Assembly: GCA_964453115.1 (NCBI GenBank)
Contig: CAYVRT010000007.1
Span: 50,810-114,809 of the forward strand
Origin: JAIWNK01 sp964453115
Lineage (GTDB): Bacteria; Chloroflexota; Anaerolineae; Anaerolineales; Anaerolineaceae
DNA length: 64,000 nucleotides
Direction of reading: 5' to 3'
The translations under genes and the position numbers were made by a program. Positions 25,183 to 34,508 of the stretch are shown here, one piece after another. Numbering within the stretch: position 1 is the first letter of the stretch; each line of letters begins with the position of its first letter. The notes under the pieces were generated by a model that saw only the letters and a list, made by a program, of their open reading frames with translations, ran no database searches and had not been told where the DNA came from.

Positions 25183-26517
25183 TTAACGCTCTACACCAAA
25201 ATCCACATCCGCCGGCATCCCCGGCTTCAATGCTCCATCCGGGTTAGCAATTACAATTTCCACCGCATACACCGTGGCCTTGCGTCCCTCCACCGTTTGC
25301 ACATTCCGCGGCGTAAATTCTGCTTCATCCGCAACACGCAACACTGTGCCATTGAAAACACGCTCCGGGAAGGAATCCACCATCACCCGCACAGATTGTC
25401 CAATCTCAACCCGCCCATAGGCATCCTCAGGAACATACACTGTCAGGCGCACTTGATCCAGCTGTCCAATTGTCATTACTGTCATCCCGGCTCCAGCCAA
25501 TTCCCCCACCTGAACATTACGTGCCATCACCACTCCATCCACAGGAGCAAGAACTTCCATCTTCTTCAACTGCAAATCCAGTAATGCCAAAGCCGCCTGA
25601 GCCTGCTGCTGCCCCGCCAACGCCTGCTCCACCTGTGCTTCGGCGGAAGACAGAGCAGCCCTTGCCCCCTCAACCTCCAAGGACAAATCATTGCGCTGGA
25701 AACTATCCAACATCAAGAGCGCATTTTCTAACCTTGTCTTGGAAATCGCCAGCTTCGCTCGCGCTTCCAGCACCTCATTTGCCGCCGCTGTCGTCAGAAT
25801 CCGGTCATAATCACGCTGCGTTGTCTCAAGATTTGAAAGCGCTGCATCATACTCCTTTTGAGCCATTTCCTTCAGCAGTTCATTATTCAATGCTGCGCTT
25901 GCCTGATTCAATGTCTGTTCAGCAACCAAAAAACGCAGCCTTGCATCGGCTAAAGCTTTCTCCATTGCTACGAAATCACCATTACTCGCCTTGCCCTGCA
26001 CAGTCTCCAGATTTTCCTCCTCACGCGCAACTGCCTCTTCTGCCTGCGCAACTTCACGCTCAGCCGCGGCAAGGTTTTCCTCAGGCAAGTAGTACCAACT
26101 TGGCTGCTCAAACTGCGTGGGGATAGGCGCGTTCCACAAAGAAGGTTGGGACTGCAAACGCTGAAGCTCCATCAGCCGAGCACCTTGCTCCGCTCGTTGC
26201 AATTGAATCTGCGCCGCATTCAACTGTCGCTGCGCCGCGAGCAAACCTGCATCGGCAACAGCAACTCCCGCAAGCGCTTGTTCCCTCTGCACTACCGCAA
26301 CTTCGTCATCCAGCTCGAACAAAACATTGCCAGACTTCACCTCATCCCCCTCTTCATAGAATATCGTCGCCAGTTTGCCACCAATCTCCGGAGACACATC
26401 AAAACGTTCTGCCGAAATTGTCCCCGAAGCAGTCAATTTTCCCGAAGATTGCGCAGTTGCACAACCAGAGATCAATAAACTAACCAGAATCATTAACCCA
26501 ATCATTTTCTTAAACAT
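25183..26517 (-). CDS. HlyD-family efflux adaptor lipoprotein
   Basis: A 444-residue periplasmic-adaptor type protein. The signal ends at the lipobox LISGC (Cys19). Two lipoyl half-motifs (PEIGGKLATIFYEEGDEVKSG near 45-65 and VLAPVDGVVMARNVQVGE near 335-352) flank a long Ala/Glu/Gln-rich coiled-coil hairpin (about 80-330). The C-terminal beta barrel carries VRVMVDSFPERVFNGTV. It should couple the ABC-2 transporter to export of a substrate. It is the last gene of the operon, 34 bases after the permease. The equivalent E. coli gene is ybhG-like. An adaptor in this lineage does not by itself prove an outer membrane. Confidence 0.9.
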   Translation of the reverse strand: MFKKMIGLMILVSLLISGCATAQSSGKLTASGTISAERFDVSPEIGGKLATIFYEEGDEVKSGNVLFELDDEVAVVQREQALAGVAVADAGLLAAQRQLNAAQIQLQRAEQGARLMELQRLQSQPSLWNAPIPTQFEQPSWYYLPEENLAAAEREVAQAEEAVAREEENLETVQGKASNGDFVAMEKALADARLRFLVAEQTLNQASAALNNELLKEMAQKEYDAALSNLETTQRDYDRILTTAAANEVLEARAKLAISKTRLENALLMLDSFQRNDLSLEVEGARAALSSAEAQVEQALAGQQQAQAALALLDLQLKKMEVLAPVDGVVMARNVQVGELAGAGMTVMTIGQLDQVRLTVYVPEDAYGRVEIGQSVRVMVDSFPERVFNGTVLRVADEAEFTPRNVQTVEGRKATVYAVEIVIANPDGALKPGMPADVDFGVER

Positions 26518-26551
26518 CGTTCAACTCCTTGTAAAAAAGTCACCCACATTA

Positions 26552-27688
26552 CTATAGTTTCTTCTGGAATGTTGCGACCGATGCCGCAAAATACACCACA
26601 CTCAAAATAATCAGCGCCCGAATGGAAGGCCATAGAAAGGCAAACCCTACCCCCTTGACCATAATACCCCGAATGATCACCAAAAAATGCGTAATTGGCA
26701 ACATCTCTCCAAACCAATAGGTTACCCATGGCATACCCTGGCGGCTAAACATTAACCCCGAAAGGATAATTGCCGGAATTAGCACAATTCCCACTGCCAG
26801 GTACATTGCCTGCATCTGGGTACGAGAAATATTGGAAATCAGCACCCCCATGCCCAATGAGCCGAGAATAAAGATCGTTGAGAGCAATACCAACAACCAA
26901 AAACTTCCTTGTACAACGACATCAAATAAATACATTGCAACCAACAAAGTTGCAATTGTATTAAAAATACCCACCACCAAATAGGGCAAAATTTTACCTA
27001 ACACCAGCTCCCAAGATTGAATCGGCGTCACCACCAATTGCTCCATTGTCCCTTGTTCGCGCTCACGCACAATCGCCAAAGCAGTTAACAACAAAGCCTG
27101 CACTTGTAAAACCATTGCTGTCAGACCCGGAATCATATATAACTTACTTTTACCATCCGGGTTATACAGCGTCTTTGTAAATGTTTGTACTGGCAATTGC
27201 AAACCGCTCATGCCCAAAGACGCCCCTGCGCCACTCAAACGCTCGGTCAAAATTTTCTGTGTGGCCACCTGTGCAATTGTCTCCAGTTTCAAGTTCGTGG
27301 TCTGTGCATCAGAGGGATCAGAACCATTTACATAAAATTGTACTTGCGCTGCTTGTCCTGTCGCCAGCTTACGCCCAAAATCCTCCGGGATGAAAATACC
27401 CGCAGAAACAACTTCTCGGTCGAGCAAATCCAGAATTTCTGCTTCACTCAAAACATCATACGTTATCTCAAATTGTTCGCTAGATGTAAAATATTCCAGA
27501 TAGCGCCGACTCTCATCGGTCTTGGAAAGGTCAACAACAGCTAGGCGAATGTTCTTTGACTCGCCCGAAACCCCATATCCCAAAAGCACCAGCAAAAATG
27601 TTGGCAAAATCACAATAATTGCCAGTGTACGATAATCTCGCAGAATATGGTAAAACTCTTTCCGCATAATTGTCCATAATCGGCCCAT
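26552..27688 (-). CDS. ABC-2 type transport permease (YbhR/YhhJ-like)
   Basis: A 378-residue permease with one N-terminal membrane helix (about 22-42), a large extracytoplasmic loop (about 45-170), then five helices. VREREQGTMEQLVVTPIQSWELVLGK is the conserved ABC-2 EQGTxE coupling region and GMPWVTYWFGEMLPITHFLVI the family's C-terminal signature. Only one permease is present, whereas YbhFSR-type systems have two, so it probably homodimerises. It starts 1 base after the ATPase stop. Confidence 0.9.
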   Translation of the reverse strand: MGRLWTIMRKEFYHILRDYRTLAIIVILPTFLLVLLGYGVSGESKNIRLAVVDLSKTDESRRYLEYFTSSEQFEITYDVLSEAEILDLLDREVVSAGIFIPEDFGRKLATGQAAQVQFYVNGSDPSDAQTTNLKLETIAQVATQKILTERLSGAGASLGMSGLQLPVQTFTKTLYNPDGKSKLYMIPGLTAMVLQVQALLLTALAIVREREQGTMEQLVVTPIQSWELVLGKILPYLVVGIFNTIATLLVAMYLFDVVVQGSFWLLVLLSTIFILGSLGMGVLISNISRTQMQAMYLAVGIVLIPAIILSGLMFSRQGMPWVTYWFGEMLPITHFLVIIRGIMVKGVGFAFLWPSIRALIILSVVYFAASVATFQKKL

Positions 27689-27689
27689 C

Positions 27690-28640
27690 TCAGCCTCCTC
27701 TCTCCGCAGCCTTCAGCCGCGCCTCAATCATTGAAATAAACACATCTTCCAGCGATGGCAAAATCACCTCAAACTCAGTCACGTCCAACCGTGCCAAAAC
27801 CAGCGCCTTCTTCAACACACCTACTACCCGCTCATCCCGTACCGCCACATGCAGCCGCACACCATGAACAGATGTATCCAGAACGCCCGGAACCTGATCA
27901 GCCGTCTCGGCAGCACGCAGCAAATCAGCACACGCAAACTGGATCAACACCCCCGGAAACTCATCCTTCAATCGTTCTGGGCTTGCCAGTGCCACCAGCT
28001 GCGCTTGATACATCATTCCAATTGTGTTGCAATATTCAGCTTCATCCATATAGTGTGTGGTTGCCAACACCGAAACGCCATCCCCAGCCATTTGGTAAAT
28101 TAAATCCCAAAACTCGCGTCGCGAAACCGGATCTACCCCGGCGGTTGCTTCATCCAGAAACAACATCGGCGGACGATGTGCAATTGCACAAGCCAGCGCC
28201 AGGCGTTGCCGCCATGCGCCCGAAAGAGAACGAGTCAGTTCACGCTGATGATGTCGCAAACCGGCTTGATCCATCAAGTCATCCACCCGCTTTCGTCGCT
28301 CACTAGCAGGCACGCCATAGACTGCCGAATAGAATTCAATATTTTCCCGAGCTGTTAAATCATCATATAAAGAAAAACGCTGCGACATATATCCTATCTG
28401 GCGCTTAATTGCCTCTGCCTCTCTGCGAATATCATACCCCAGCACCTCAGCTTCCCCCTCGCTCGGCCCCAAAATCCCACACAGCATACGAATTGTTGTC
28501 GTTTTGCCCGCCCCGTTGGGCCCTAACAAGCCAAAAATCTCCCCCTTGGGGATATAAAAATTAACCCGATCTACGGCCACAAAATCTCCAAATCTTCGGA
28601 ACAAATCATGAGTCTGCACCGCATTCGTATACGCGTTCAT
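27690..28640 (-). CDS. ABC transporter ATP-binding protein (second ATPase)
   Basis: A 316-residue nucleotide-binding subunit: Walker A GPNGAGKTT, Q-loop MSQRFSLYDDL, signature LSGAWRQRLALA, Walker B MLFLDEATAGVDP, H-loop TTHYMDEAEYC. The signature has Ala-Trp in place of Gly-Gly/Gln, a variant known from YbhF-like half-transporters. It overlaps the first ATPase gene by 4 bases. In E. coli YbhF the two ATPase halves are fused; here they are separate polypeptides and probably heterodimerise. Confidence 0.92.
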   Translation of the reverse strand: MNAYTNAVQTHDLFRRFGDFVAVDRVNFYIPKGEIFGLLGPNGAGKTTTIRMLCGILGPSEGEAEVLGYDIRREAEAIKRQIGYMSQRFSLYDDLTARENIEFYSAVYGVPASERRKRVDDLMDQAGLRHHQRELTRSLSGAWRQRLALACAIAHRPPMLFLDEATAGVDPVSRREFWDLIYQMAGDGVSVLATTHYMDEAEYCNTIGMMYQAQLVALASPERLKDEFPGVLIQFACADLLRAAETADQVPGVLDTSVHGVRLHVAVRDERVVGVLKKALVLARLDVTEFEVILPSLEDVFISMIEARLKAAERGG

Positions 28641-29638
28641 TCTCCTCCTCGCTGTTTTTCCACCAAGTGGATGAAGACATCTTCCATCGTACGGCGCGCC
28701 GGACGCACCAGTTTAATTTCCGCTCCAGCCTTGCGCAGAGTCCCTTCCAGTGCTCGTGCAGCCTTAGACGCATCCTGAACAAACAGTCGCAACCGATCAC
28801 CAATTGGCCGCCATTCCATCACAAGGGTCGCCTCGCTCACCACTTGACGCATTAACTTACGCGGCTTTGCTTTGACCTCAACCACCTCAAAAGGCAAAGT
28901 GCATTGCAATTCATTTGGCGTGCCCATCGTCAACAACCGACCATCATACAAAACCCCAACCCGATGACAACGCTCTGCCTCATCCATATACGGGGTTGAA
29001 ACAAGCACAGTAACGCCCAATTGCACCACCTGCGCCAGAATCAACCACAATTCTCGCCGCGAAACCGGATCTACCCCCGTTGATGGCTCATCCAGCAACA
29101 GCACCTGTGGTTCATGTAGCAGCGAACAGGCCAAGGCCAATTTCTTCTTCATTCCCCCCGAAAGGTTAGCCGCCCGGCGATTCACAAATGGCGCCAATCG
29201 TGTAAAACCCAACATTTTCTCAATCCGATCCTGCTTCTTATCTCGTCGAACACCATTTGCGTCCGCAAAGAAATTCAGATTCTCTGCAACCGAAAGATCT
29301 GGATACAGACTGAAGTTTTGTGGCATATAACCAATGAACCGCCGCACTGCCTCAGCATCGCGCTGTATATCATGCCCGCCAACCCACGCTTGCCCAGCAC
29401 TTGCCTCAAGCACCGTCGCCAAAATACGCAGCGTTGTAGTCTTTCCTGCTCCATCCGGCCCCAATAACCCATACATCTGTCCAGCCGGAATACTCAAATT
29501 CAGCCCATCCAAGGCCAGCATTCCATTACGCTGATTTCGATACCGTTTGGTTAACCCACTGGTTTCAATGAGAGGCATATCCTGCTTGGGAGCAACTTTC
29601 TCATCTATCCTGGCTCGTTTCCATGGCAAAACTGGCAT
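28637..29638 (-). CDS. ABC transporter ATP-binding protein (first ATPase)
   Basis: A 333-residue subunit with Walker A GPDGAGKTT, Q-loop MPQNFSLYPDL, signature LSGGMKKKLALA, Walker B VLLLDEPSTGVDP and H-loop STPYMDEAERC; the switch position is Thr-Pro rather than the usual Thr-His. The start at ATG 29638 follows AAAGGAG and is chosen over an in-frame ATG at 29662. It leads the four-gene export operon, and 173 bases separate it from the divergent sensor kinase gene, which probably regulates it. Confidence 0.92.
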   Translation of the reverse strand: MPVLPWKRARIDEKVAPKQDMPLIETSGLTKRYRNQRNGMLALDGLNLSIPAGQMYGLLGPDGAGKTTTLRILATVLEASAGQAWVGGHDIQRDAEAVRRFIGYMPQNFSLYPDLSVAENLNFFADANGVRRDKKQDRIEKMLGFTRLAPFVNRRAANLSGGMKKKLALACSLLHEPQVLLLDEPSTGVDPVSRRELWLILAQVVQLGVTVLVSTPYMDEAERCHRVGVLYDGRLLTMGTPNELQCTLPFEVVEVKAKPRKLMRQVVSEATLVMEWRPIGDRLRLFVQDASKAARALEGTLRKAGAEIKLVRPARRTMEDVFIHLVEKQRGGE

Positions 29639-29811
29639 TCGCTCTCCTTTGTTGCACTTCACTACTTTATTTATTTATACAAATGCAACGCGCAAACTCA
29701 CAGGTGTTAACCGCCATCCAGTTCCATGACGGCAATCATTGATTTGCATGAGCAGCGTCATTTCCCATCGCAGCCACTTCTTTTCGCTTAAATTTGTGTT
29801 AATATCAATAT

Positions 29812-31062
29812 ATGCACGCTCACCCACCAATTGAACCAGACCTCATTCGCATCTTTCGCTTCTTCGCCATTGCTGAAACGATTGCTTTTCTCCTCGTACC
29901 CGTTGGAGAATGGCTTTTCAGTGGCTCCCCCTCCCAATTTTATACCGATCCCTTCTACATCATCTTCCTTCAGGCTCTCTTCCTCTCAATCTATTTATCC
30001 ATTCCCTGGTTACAACGGAAACTGCGACAAGCATATCTCTTGCTTGCCCTACTCTTTGCCATCCTCATCCCCAGCATTGTCGTCAACATTGATATTACAC
30101 TGCGAATCCTCAATCAACAAGAAATTGAGCTATATCGCTTATGGGCCTTACTGCCCCTGCTCATGATTCCACTTGTTCCCACAGCCTGGCAATACACCTT
30201 TCGCACCGTTCTGCTCCTCTTCACCGGACTTGGCCTGTTCGAGGCCATCTACCTCATCCTTCTCAACAACGGTGTTCAGCCCGCCCTCCTCATGCCGCTA
30301 TTTGCCATCTTCATCCGTCTCATCACACTCTCTCTGGTCGGCCTGATGATTACAGACTTAATGAAAACCCAGCGCGAACAGCGTCGAGAGCTAATGCGCG
30401 CCAATCTGCGCATCAGTCAACAAGCGCTGGTACAAGAACAACTTGCTGTCTCACGTGAACGGAATCGCCTGGCGCGCGAACTACACGACACCCTTGCCCA
30501 CACCTTGAGCGGCCTGACAGTACAACTTGAAGCCATTCATACCATCATGCCGTCCAAATGCCAGGAAATCAACACCATGCTCGAAACAGCTTTGCACAGC
30601 GCCCGAAACGGTCTACAAGAAACACGCCGAGCGCTCAAAGCCCTACGCGCCGAACCAATCGAAGATGTTGGCCTACTCCTTGCCCTGCACAGCCTGACAC
30701 AAGCTGCAAGTCAGCGCTCCGCCCTTCAAGTGAGTCTGTCCATCTGTCCCCAACTTCCGCCCCTTCCACCAGAAGAAGAACAAGTCATCTACCGCACTAC
30801 CCAAGAAGCGCTTGAAAACATCATCCGACATGCACAAGCACACCAAGTCACCATCCGATTAGATTGTCAGCCCGAAGGCTGGCTATTAGATATTCATGAC
30901 GATGGTTGCGGGTTCAATCTCAAACAAGTTACCGAAAACCCGGAACATCTTGGACTGCGCGGCCTGCAAGAACGGGCGGAAAGCATCCATGCCAACCTGC
31001 GAATTCAAAGCAGCCCGCAGCAAGGCACACGCATCCAACTTCAGCGACAAAGGTTTGTATGA
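29812..31062 (+). CDS. Membrane sensor histidine kinase, DesK/NarX type (HisKA_3)
   Basis: The 416-residue kinase has about five or six membrane helices (residues 15-185) with short loops, a coiled coil, an HisKA_3 box ERNRLARELHDTLAHTLSG (His225) and a HATPase_c domain (EALENIIRHAQAH, DDGCGF, LGLRGLQERA). Short-looped membrane sensors of this class often respond to membrane-active compounds. No Shine-Dalgarno precedes the ATG; an AT-rich -10-like TTAATA ends 7 bases before it, so the mRNA may be leaderless. It is divergent from the ABC/HlyD operon, the likely target, and overlaps its regulator gene by ATGA. Confidence 0.93.
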   Translation: MHAHPPIEPDLIRIFRFFAIAETIAFLLVPVGEWLFSGSPSQFYTDPFYIIFLQALFLSIYLSIPWLQRKLRQAYLLLALLFAILIPSIVVNIDITLRILNQQEIELYRLWALLPLLMIPLVPTAWQYTFRTVLLLFTGLGLFEAIYLILLNNGVQPALLMPLFAIFIRLITLSLVGLMITDLMKTQREQRRELMRANLRISQQALVQEQLAVSRERNRLARELHDTLAHTLSGLTVQLEAIHTIMPSKCQEINTMLETALHSARNGLQETRRALKALRAEPIEDVGLLLALHSLTQAASQRSALQVSLSICPQLPPLPPEEEQVIYRTTQEALENIIRHAQAHQVTIRLDCQPEGWLLDIHDDGCGFNLKQVTENPEHLGLRGLQERAESIHANLRIQSSPQQGTRIQLQRQRFV

Positions 31063-31706
31063 TTCAACTTCTTATCTGTGACGACCAAGAAATTGTCTGT
31101 CAGGGCCTACACACCATTCTCAGCCACGATTCACGCCTGCAAGTAATTGGGATTGCCCACGATGGACAGGAAGCCATTGACATGGCATTGCAACATCAGC
31201 CCGACCTAGTGTTAATGGACCTCAAAATGCCCGGTGTCAATGGTGTGCAAGCCACACAACGTATTCATCAACTTGCTCCCCAAATCAAAGTTCTCATCCT
31301 CACAACCTATGACGATGATGAATGGCTGTTTGATGCAATTCGCGCCGGCGCATCCGGCTACCTACTCAAAGATACACCTGCCCAACAGCTCATTGAAGCC
31401 ATTCTTGGCACAAGCTCCGGAAACAGTTATGTTGACCCCAAAATTGCAGGCAAACTATTGAACAATGTTCTGCAACAAAGACAACAACCGCGCCCCAGCC
31501 ACATTCAACTCACCGAGCGGGAACGCGATATCTTACAATGCATGGCACGCGGCCTATCCAACGCAGATATTGCCCGTGAACTATATCTCTCCGAAGGAAC
31601 TGTCCGTAACTACACCAGTGCTATTTTCGCCCGCCTGGGTGTCTCAGACCGCACCCAGGCAGTAATCGTTGCCCTGCGGCATGGGCTTGTTCAACTGGAT
31701 GAGTAA
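31059..31706 (+). CDS. NarL/LuxR-family response regulator
   Basis: A 215-residue regulator: receiver domain with DDQ, phospho-acceptor Asp54 (LMDLKMPGVNG) and Lys in LLKD; LuxR-type helix-turn-helix at about 148-205 (LTERERDILQCMARGLSNADIARELYLSEGT). The start ATG at 31059 overlaps the kinase stop, and further upstream in-frame starts lie inside the kinase gene. It pairs with that kinase and probably controls the divergent ABC exporter. It ends 4 bases before a convergent gene. Confidence 0.95.
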   Translation: MIQLLICDDQEIVCQGLHTILSHDSRLQVIGIAHDGQEAIDMALQHQPDLVLMDLKMPGVNGVQATQRIHQLAPQIKVLILTTYDDDEWLFDAIRAGASGYLLKDTPAQQLIEAILGTSSGNSYVDPKIAGKLLNNVLQQRQQPRPSHIQLTERERDILQCMARGLSNADIARELYLSEGTVRNYTSAIFARLGVSDRTQAVIVALRHGLVQLDE

Positions 31707-31710
31707 AGAT

Positions 31711-32874
31711 TCAACTGGCTGGAATATAGCCCATCGGCTGGGCATCAATTCCTTCCACTGGAAGCACATCCACCAACTCATAACAACAAGTCCCAACAGC
31801 GAGTGCTTCAGCATATTCCAGCACCTTATACGGGTCTTTCAAGGGCCCATGCAGCCAACGAAAAGGATGCCCAATTCGGGTATGCACTTCCATCGAAGTC
31901 GGCAGATTCTCTTCGATCAAAGGCTTCTTTCCCGTCACATCCAACACAGCCTGATCCAAAGCCACAATATCATCAGAGCCAAAAATACCTACATCCGGCA
32001 AAATCGGCAAACTGGTAAAACCAAAGCAATCACACACCGGTGTCATGTGTGTCGCCAGCCCCAGATGAATGGACTTCTTCTCTTCAAATGTCCCCAAGAC
32101 AATTTTAACGCTGATTGCACAGGCCTCCTGAAATGCCCAGAAATTCGCCGGATCAATTTTCAAACTTCCCAAAGGAGCCACCTGCAAGCATCGTCCACAC
32201 TGATTACAAGGCTCAAAATGCAAATGTAGTTCACCTGCATGATGCCGATCTTCCACCAAGGCCCGATGAGGGCAAGACTGAATAATCCGTTGGCGCGTTT
32301 CTGCATCAGGACAAAGCTCACCAAACCAATAGCGATCATAATGATTCGTGTCATGAATGGCGGAGCGCGTCTCACTCCCCATACATCCCAGAGCCAGATT
32401 CTTCATCGCACCACCAAACCCACAACTTGGATGCCCCTTGATATGCGAAAAGTTAACCAAAAAGGTAGCATCCTCTATCATGCCGCCAACCATCCAACGA
32501 TGCATATTCTTAAAATCATAGATATGTTCATATGCATACCGGTCGCGGATACCTGCCATAGGATAGACCGGACAACCCAGCACCTCGCTGCTATACCCGC
32601 GCTGCTCCGCCCCCGCCACATCCCAATCCACATCGCACACAAATGGTTTTCCGCCACCATCTTTGACTGCCTGAACCACCTTGCGTACAAATACCGGATG
32701 CACAGTGGAATAGGACAATTTATTCCCCAGGTGCATCTTAATTGCCACCCACTCTCCCTTGACCCGATCACGCAAATGCAATGCATCCAGAATTAAATCC
32801 AACTTGGCAGGCAAAGTCTCACTGCCTTCCAAACGGCTCTGCCGAGCCGAACCAAAATATACTGTACTGGTCAT
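31711..32874 (-). CDS. DUF362-domain iron-sulfur protein
   Basis: The 387-residue protein has a DUF362 domain (about 1-185; VAIKMHLGNKLSYSTVHPVFV, GGKPFVCDVDW, FLVNFSHIKGHPSCGFGGAMKNL) and a ferredoxin-like portion with CNQCGRC and later CDCFGF. The second half of the expected [4Fe-4S] motif reads QVAPLGSL rather than C-x3-C-P, so at least one cluster looks altered. DUF362 proteins occur in anaerobes and their role is not settled. AAGGAG lies 5 bases before the ATG. The divergent neighbour is a GT-C membrane protein. Confidence 0.87.
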   Translation of the reverse strand: MTSTVYFGSARQSRLEGSETLPAKLDLILDALHLRDRVKGEWVAIKMHLGNKLSYSTVHPVFVRKVVQAVKDGGGKPFVCDVDWDVAGAEQRGYSSEVLGCPVYPMAGIRDRYAYEHIYDFKNMHRWMVGGMIEDATFLVNFSHIKGHPSCGFGGAMKNLALGCMGSETRSAIHDTNHYDRYWFGELCPDAETRQRIIQSCPHRALVEDRHHAGELHLHFEPCNQCGRCLQVAPLGSLKIDPANFWAFQEACAISVKIVLGTFEEKKSIHLGLATHMTPVCDCFGFTSLPILPDVGIFGSDDIVALDQAVLDVTGKKPLIEENLPTSMEVHTRIGHPFRWLHGPLKDPYKVLEYAEALAVGTCCYELVDVLPVEGIDAQPMGYIPAS

Positions 32875-32901
32875 TTTTTCTCCTTGAACTCAAGTCACCT
32901 C

Positions 32902-32932
32902 TTGACTTACATTTGCCAAATTCGATTATAAT
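32902..32932 (+). promoter_or_regulatory. Promoter of the GT-C membrane protein gene, likely leaderless
   Basis: TTGACT (32902-32907) and a perfect TATAAT (32927-32932) with a 19-base spacer. Exactly 7 bases separate the -10 from the GTG start at 32940, so transcription should begin at or next to the start codon. Confidence 0.6.
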
Positions 32933-32939
32933 CACTTTT

Positions 32940-34508
32940 GTGAAACGCATCCGGCCCATTTTGCCACTTCTCGCCCTGGCCCTCATCGCCATATTCGCCC
33001 GGCTTCTGCCCGGCCTGCGCATCATTGATGACTCATTCATCACCTTTCGCTATGCCCGAAACTTACTCGCCGGGCAAGGATTCAGCTATAACCCTGGTGA
33101 AATGGTGCTTGGCACCACAACACCTCTCTACACTCTGGTACTTGTTGCACTTGGTGCGCTAACTGGCGGCCCTCAAGCCAATTTTCCTTTCCTGGCCGTT
33201 CTAGTCAACGCCCTTGCCGATGCTGGTGTTTGCATCTTGCTTTACAAACTCGGTCAGCGGCTTTTGCAACCGCTCACCGGGCTAACTGTTGCCCTTGTTT
33301 GGGCCATTGCCCCCTATAGCGTGACTTTTGCGATCGGCGGTCTGGAAACCAGTCTCTATATCTTCCTTCTCACTCTCACCACCTGGGCCTATCTGGAAAA
33401 ACACCGGCGCATCACCGCACTAGCTGCTGCACTTGCCATCCTCACCCGCCCGGATGCAATCCTCCTTCTTGGCCCACTGGCCCTTGATCGCATTTTTCGA
33501 GCCTTACGTCCAGGCAAAACAAACTTACATGCCTCCGAACCGCTACGAATTAGCGAAGTGCTGATTGCATTGCTTCCAGTTCTACTTTGGTATGGGTTTG
33601 CCTGGCTCTATTTCGGCAGCCCCTTCCCGCATTCAGTACAAGCCAAACTAGCTGCCTATCGTCTACCAGCCAACGAAGCGCTTGTGCGCCTCATCCAGCA
33701 CTATGCGACCCCATTCTTGGAACAAAACACTTTTACCGCTCGTTGGGCTGTCGCCATCGGCATCTGGTTTTATCCCTTTCTCTACCTCATCGGCGTCCGC
33801 CGCCTTGCCCGCACAGCCCCTCGTCTTTGGGGTTGGCTACTTTACCCCTGGCTCTATTTCTTTGCCTTCGCCATCCCCAACCCACTTATCTTTCGCTGGT
33901 ACCTGACCCCACCGCTTCCAGCCTATTTCTTTGTCATCCTCAGCGGTCTGGAAACCGTTCTCACCCCACTCTTCAAGAGCCCACCATTTGCCTGGCGTCG
34001 TCGCATCGCAACAGCCCTCTTTCTTGCTCTTCCACTGTTCTCCATGCTCACGGGATGGGAAATCTCTCCCGATCATGGTCCAAATCGGCCTGCCCCAACC
34101 ATGGCCTGGTTCAAGCTCGAACTCCTCTATCGTCAAGCTGCCGAAAAAATTTCTCCGTTCTTAAGCACCGACTCTACACTTGCCGCTGGCGATGTCGGCG
34201 TACTCGGCTATTACACTCCGGCCCAAATCCTCGATACAGTTGGCCTCAATTCTGCCGAATCTCTAAACTATTATCCCCTGGATGCACGCTACTACGTCAT
34301 CACCTATGCCATTGCCCCTGATCTAATTCTAGACGAAAAACCGGATTGGATCATCTTCCTCGAAGTCTATGGTCGCAAGAGCATCCTGCAAGACGAACGG
34401 TTTCTCAACCAGTACACCCTCTACCACAAATTTGAAACCGACATTTACGATAGCGAAGGCCTGCTAATTTATCGCTGCAACAATTGTTCCTCTGCAACCA
34501 CGCCATGA
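32940..34508 (+). CDS. GT-C-like polytopic membrane glycosyltransferase (putative)
   Basis: A 522-residue protein with about 10-12 membrane helices. The first loop has the acidic pair IIDDSFITFRYARNLLAGQG, typical of dolichol/undecaprenyl-phosphate-sugar-dependent GT-C enzymes, followed by TTTPLYTL and ILTRPDAILLLGPL. The C-terminal globular part (AAGDVGVLGYYTP, ILDEKPDWIIF) is extracytoplasmic. The GTG start fits the promoter 7 bases upstream; a longer frame from 32781 would cover the divergent gene's start. It overlaps the ABC exporter gene by ATGA, suggesting a shared glycoconjugate pathway. It is a paralogue of the gene at 55081-56544. Confidence 0.75.
   Translation: MKRIRPILPLLALALIAIFARLLPGLRIIDDSFITFRYARNLLAGQGFSYNPGEMVLGTTTPLYTLVLVALGALTGGPQANFPFLAVLVNALADAGVCILLYKLGQRLLQPLTGLTVALVWAIAPYSVTFAIGGLETSLYIFLLTLTTWAYLEKHRRITALAAALAILTRPDAILLLGPLALDRIFRALRPGKTNLHASEPLRISEVLIALLPVLLWYGFAWLYFGSPFPHSVQAKLAAYRLPANEALVRLIQHYATPFLEQNTFTARWAVAIGIWFYPFLYLIGVRRLARTAPRLWGWLLYPWLYFFAFAIPNPLIFRWYLTPPLPAYFFVILSGLETVLTPLFKSPPFAWRRRIATALFLALPLFSMLTGWEISPDHGPNRPAPTMAWFKLELLYRQAAEKISPFLSTDSTLAAGDVGVLGYYTPAQILDTVGLNSAESLNYYPLDARYYVITYAIAPDLILDEKPDWIIFLEVYGRKSILQDERFLNQYTLYHKFETDIYDSEGLLIYRCNNCSSATTP

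Noticed and set aside
29726..29761. ATGACG/CGTCAT inverted repeat between the ABC operon and its kinase
   Set aside because: Only six bases per arm with a 24-base gap, which is not distinguishable from chance.
32781..32939. N-terminal extension of the GT-C membrane protein
   Set aside because: It would overlap the start of the divergent DUF362 gene and the promoter at 32902-32932. The GTG at 32940 begins directly at the first hydrophobic helix.
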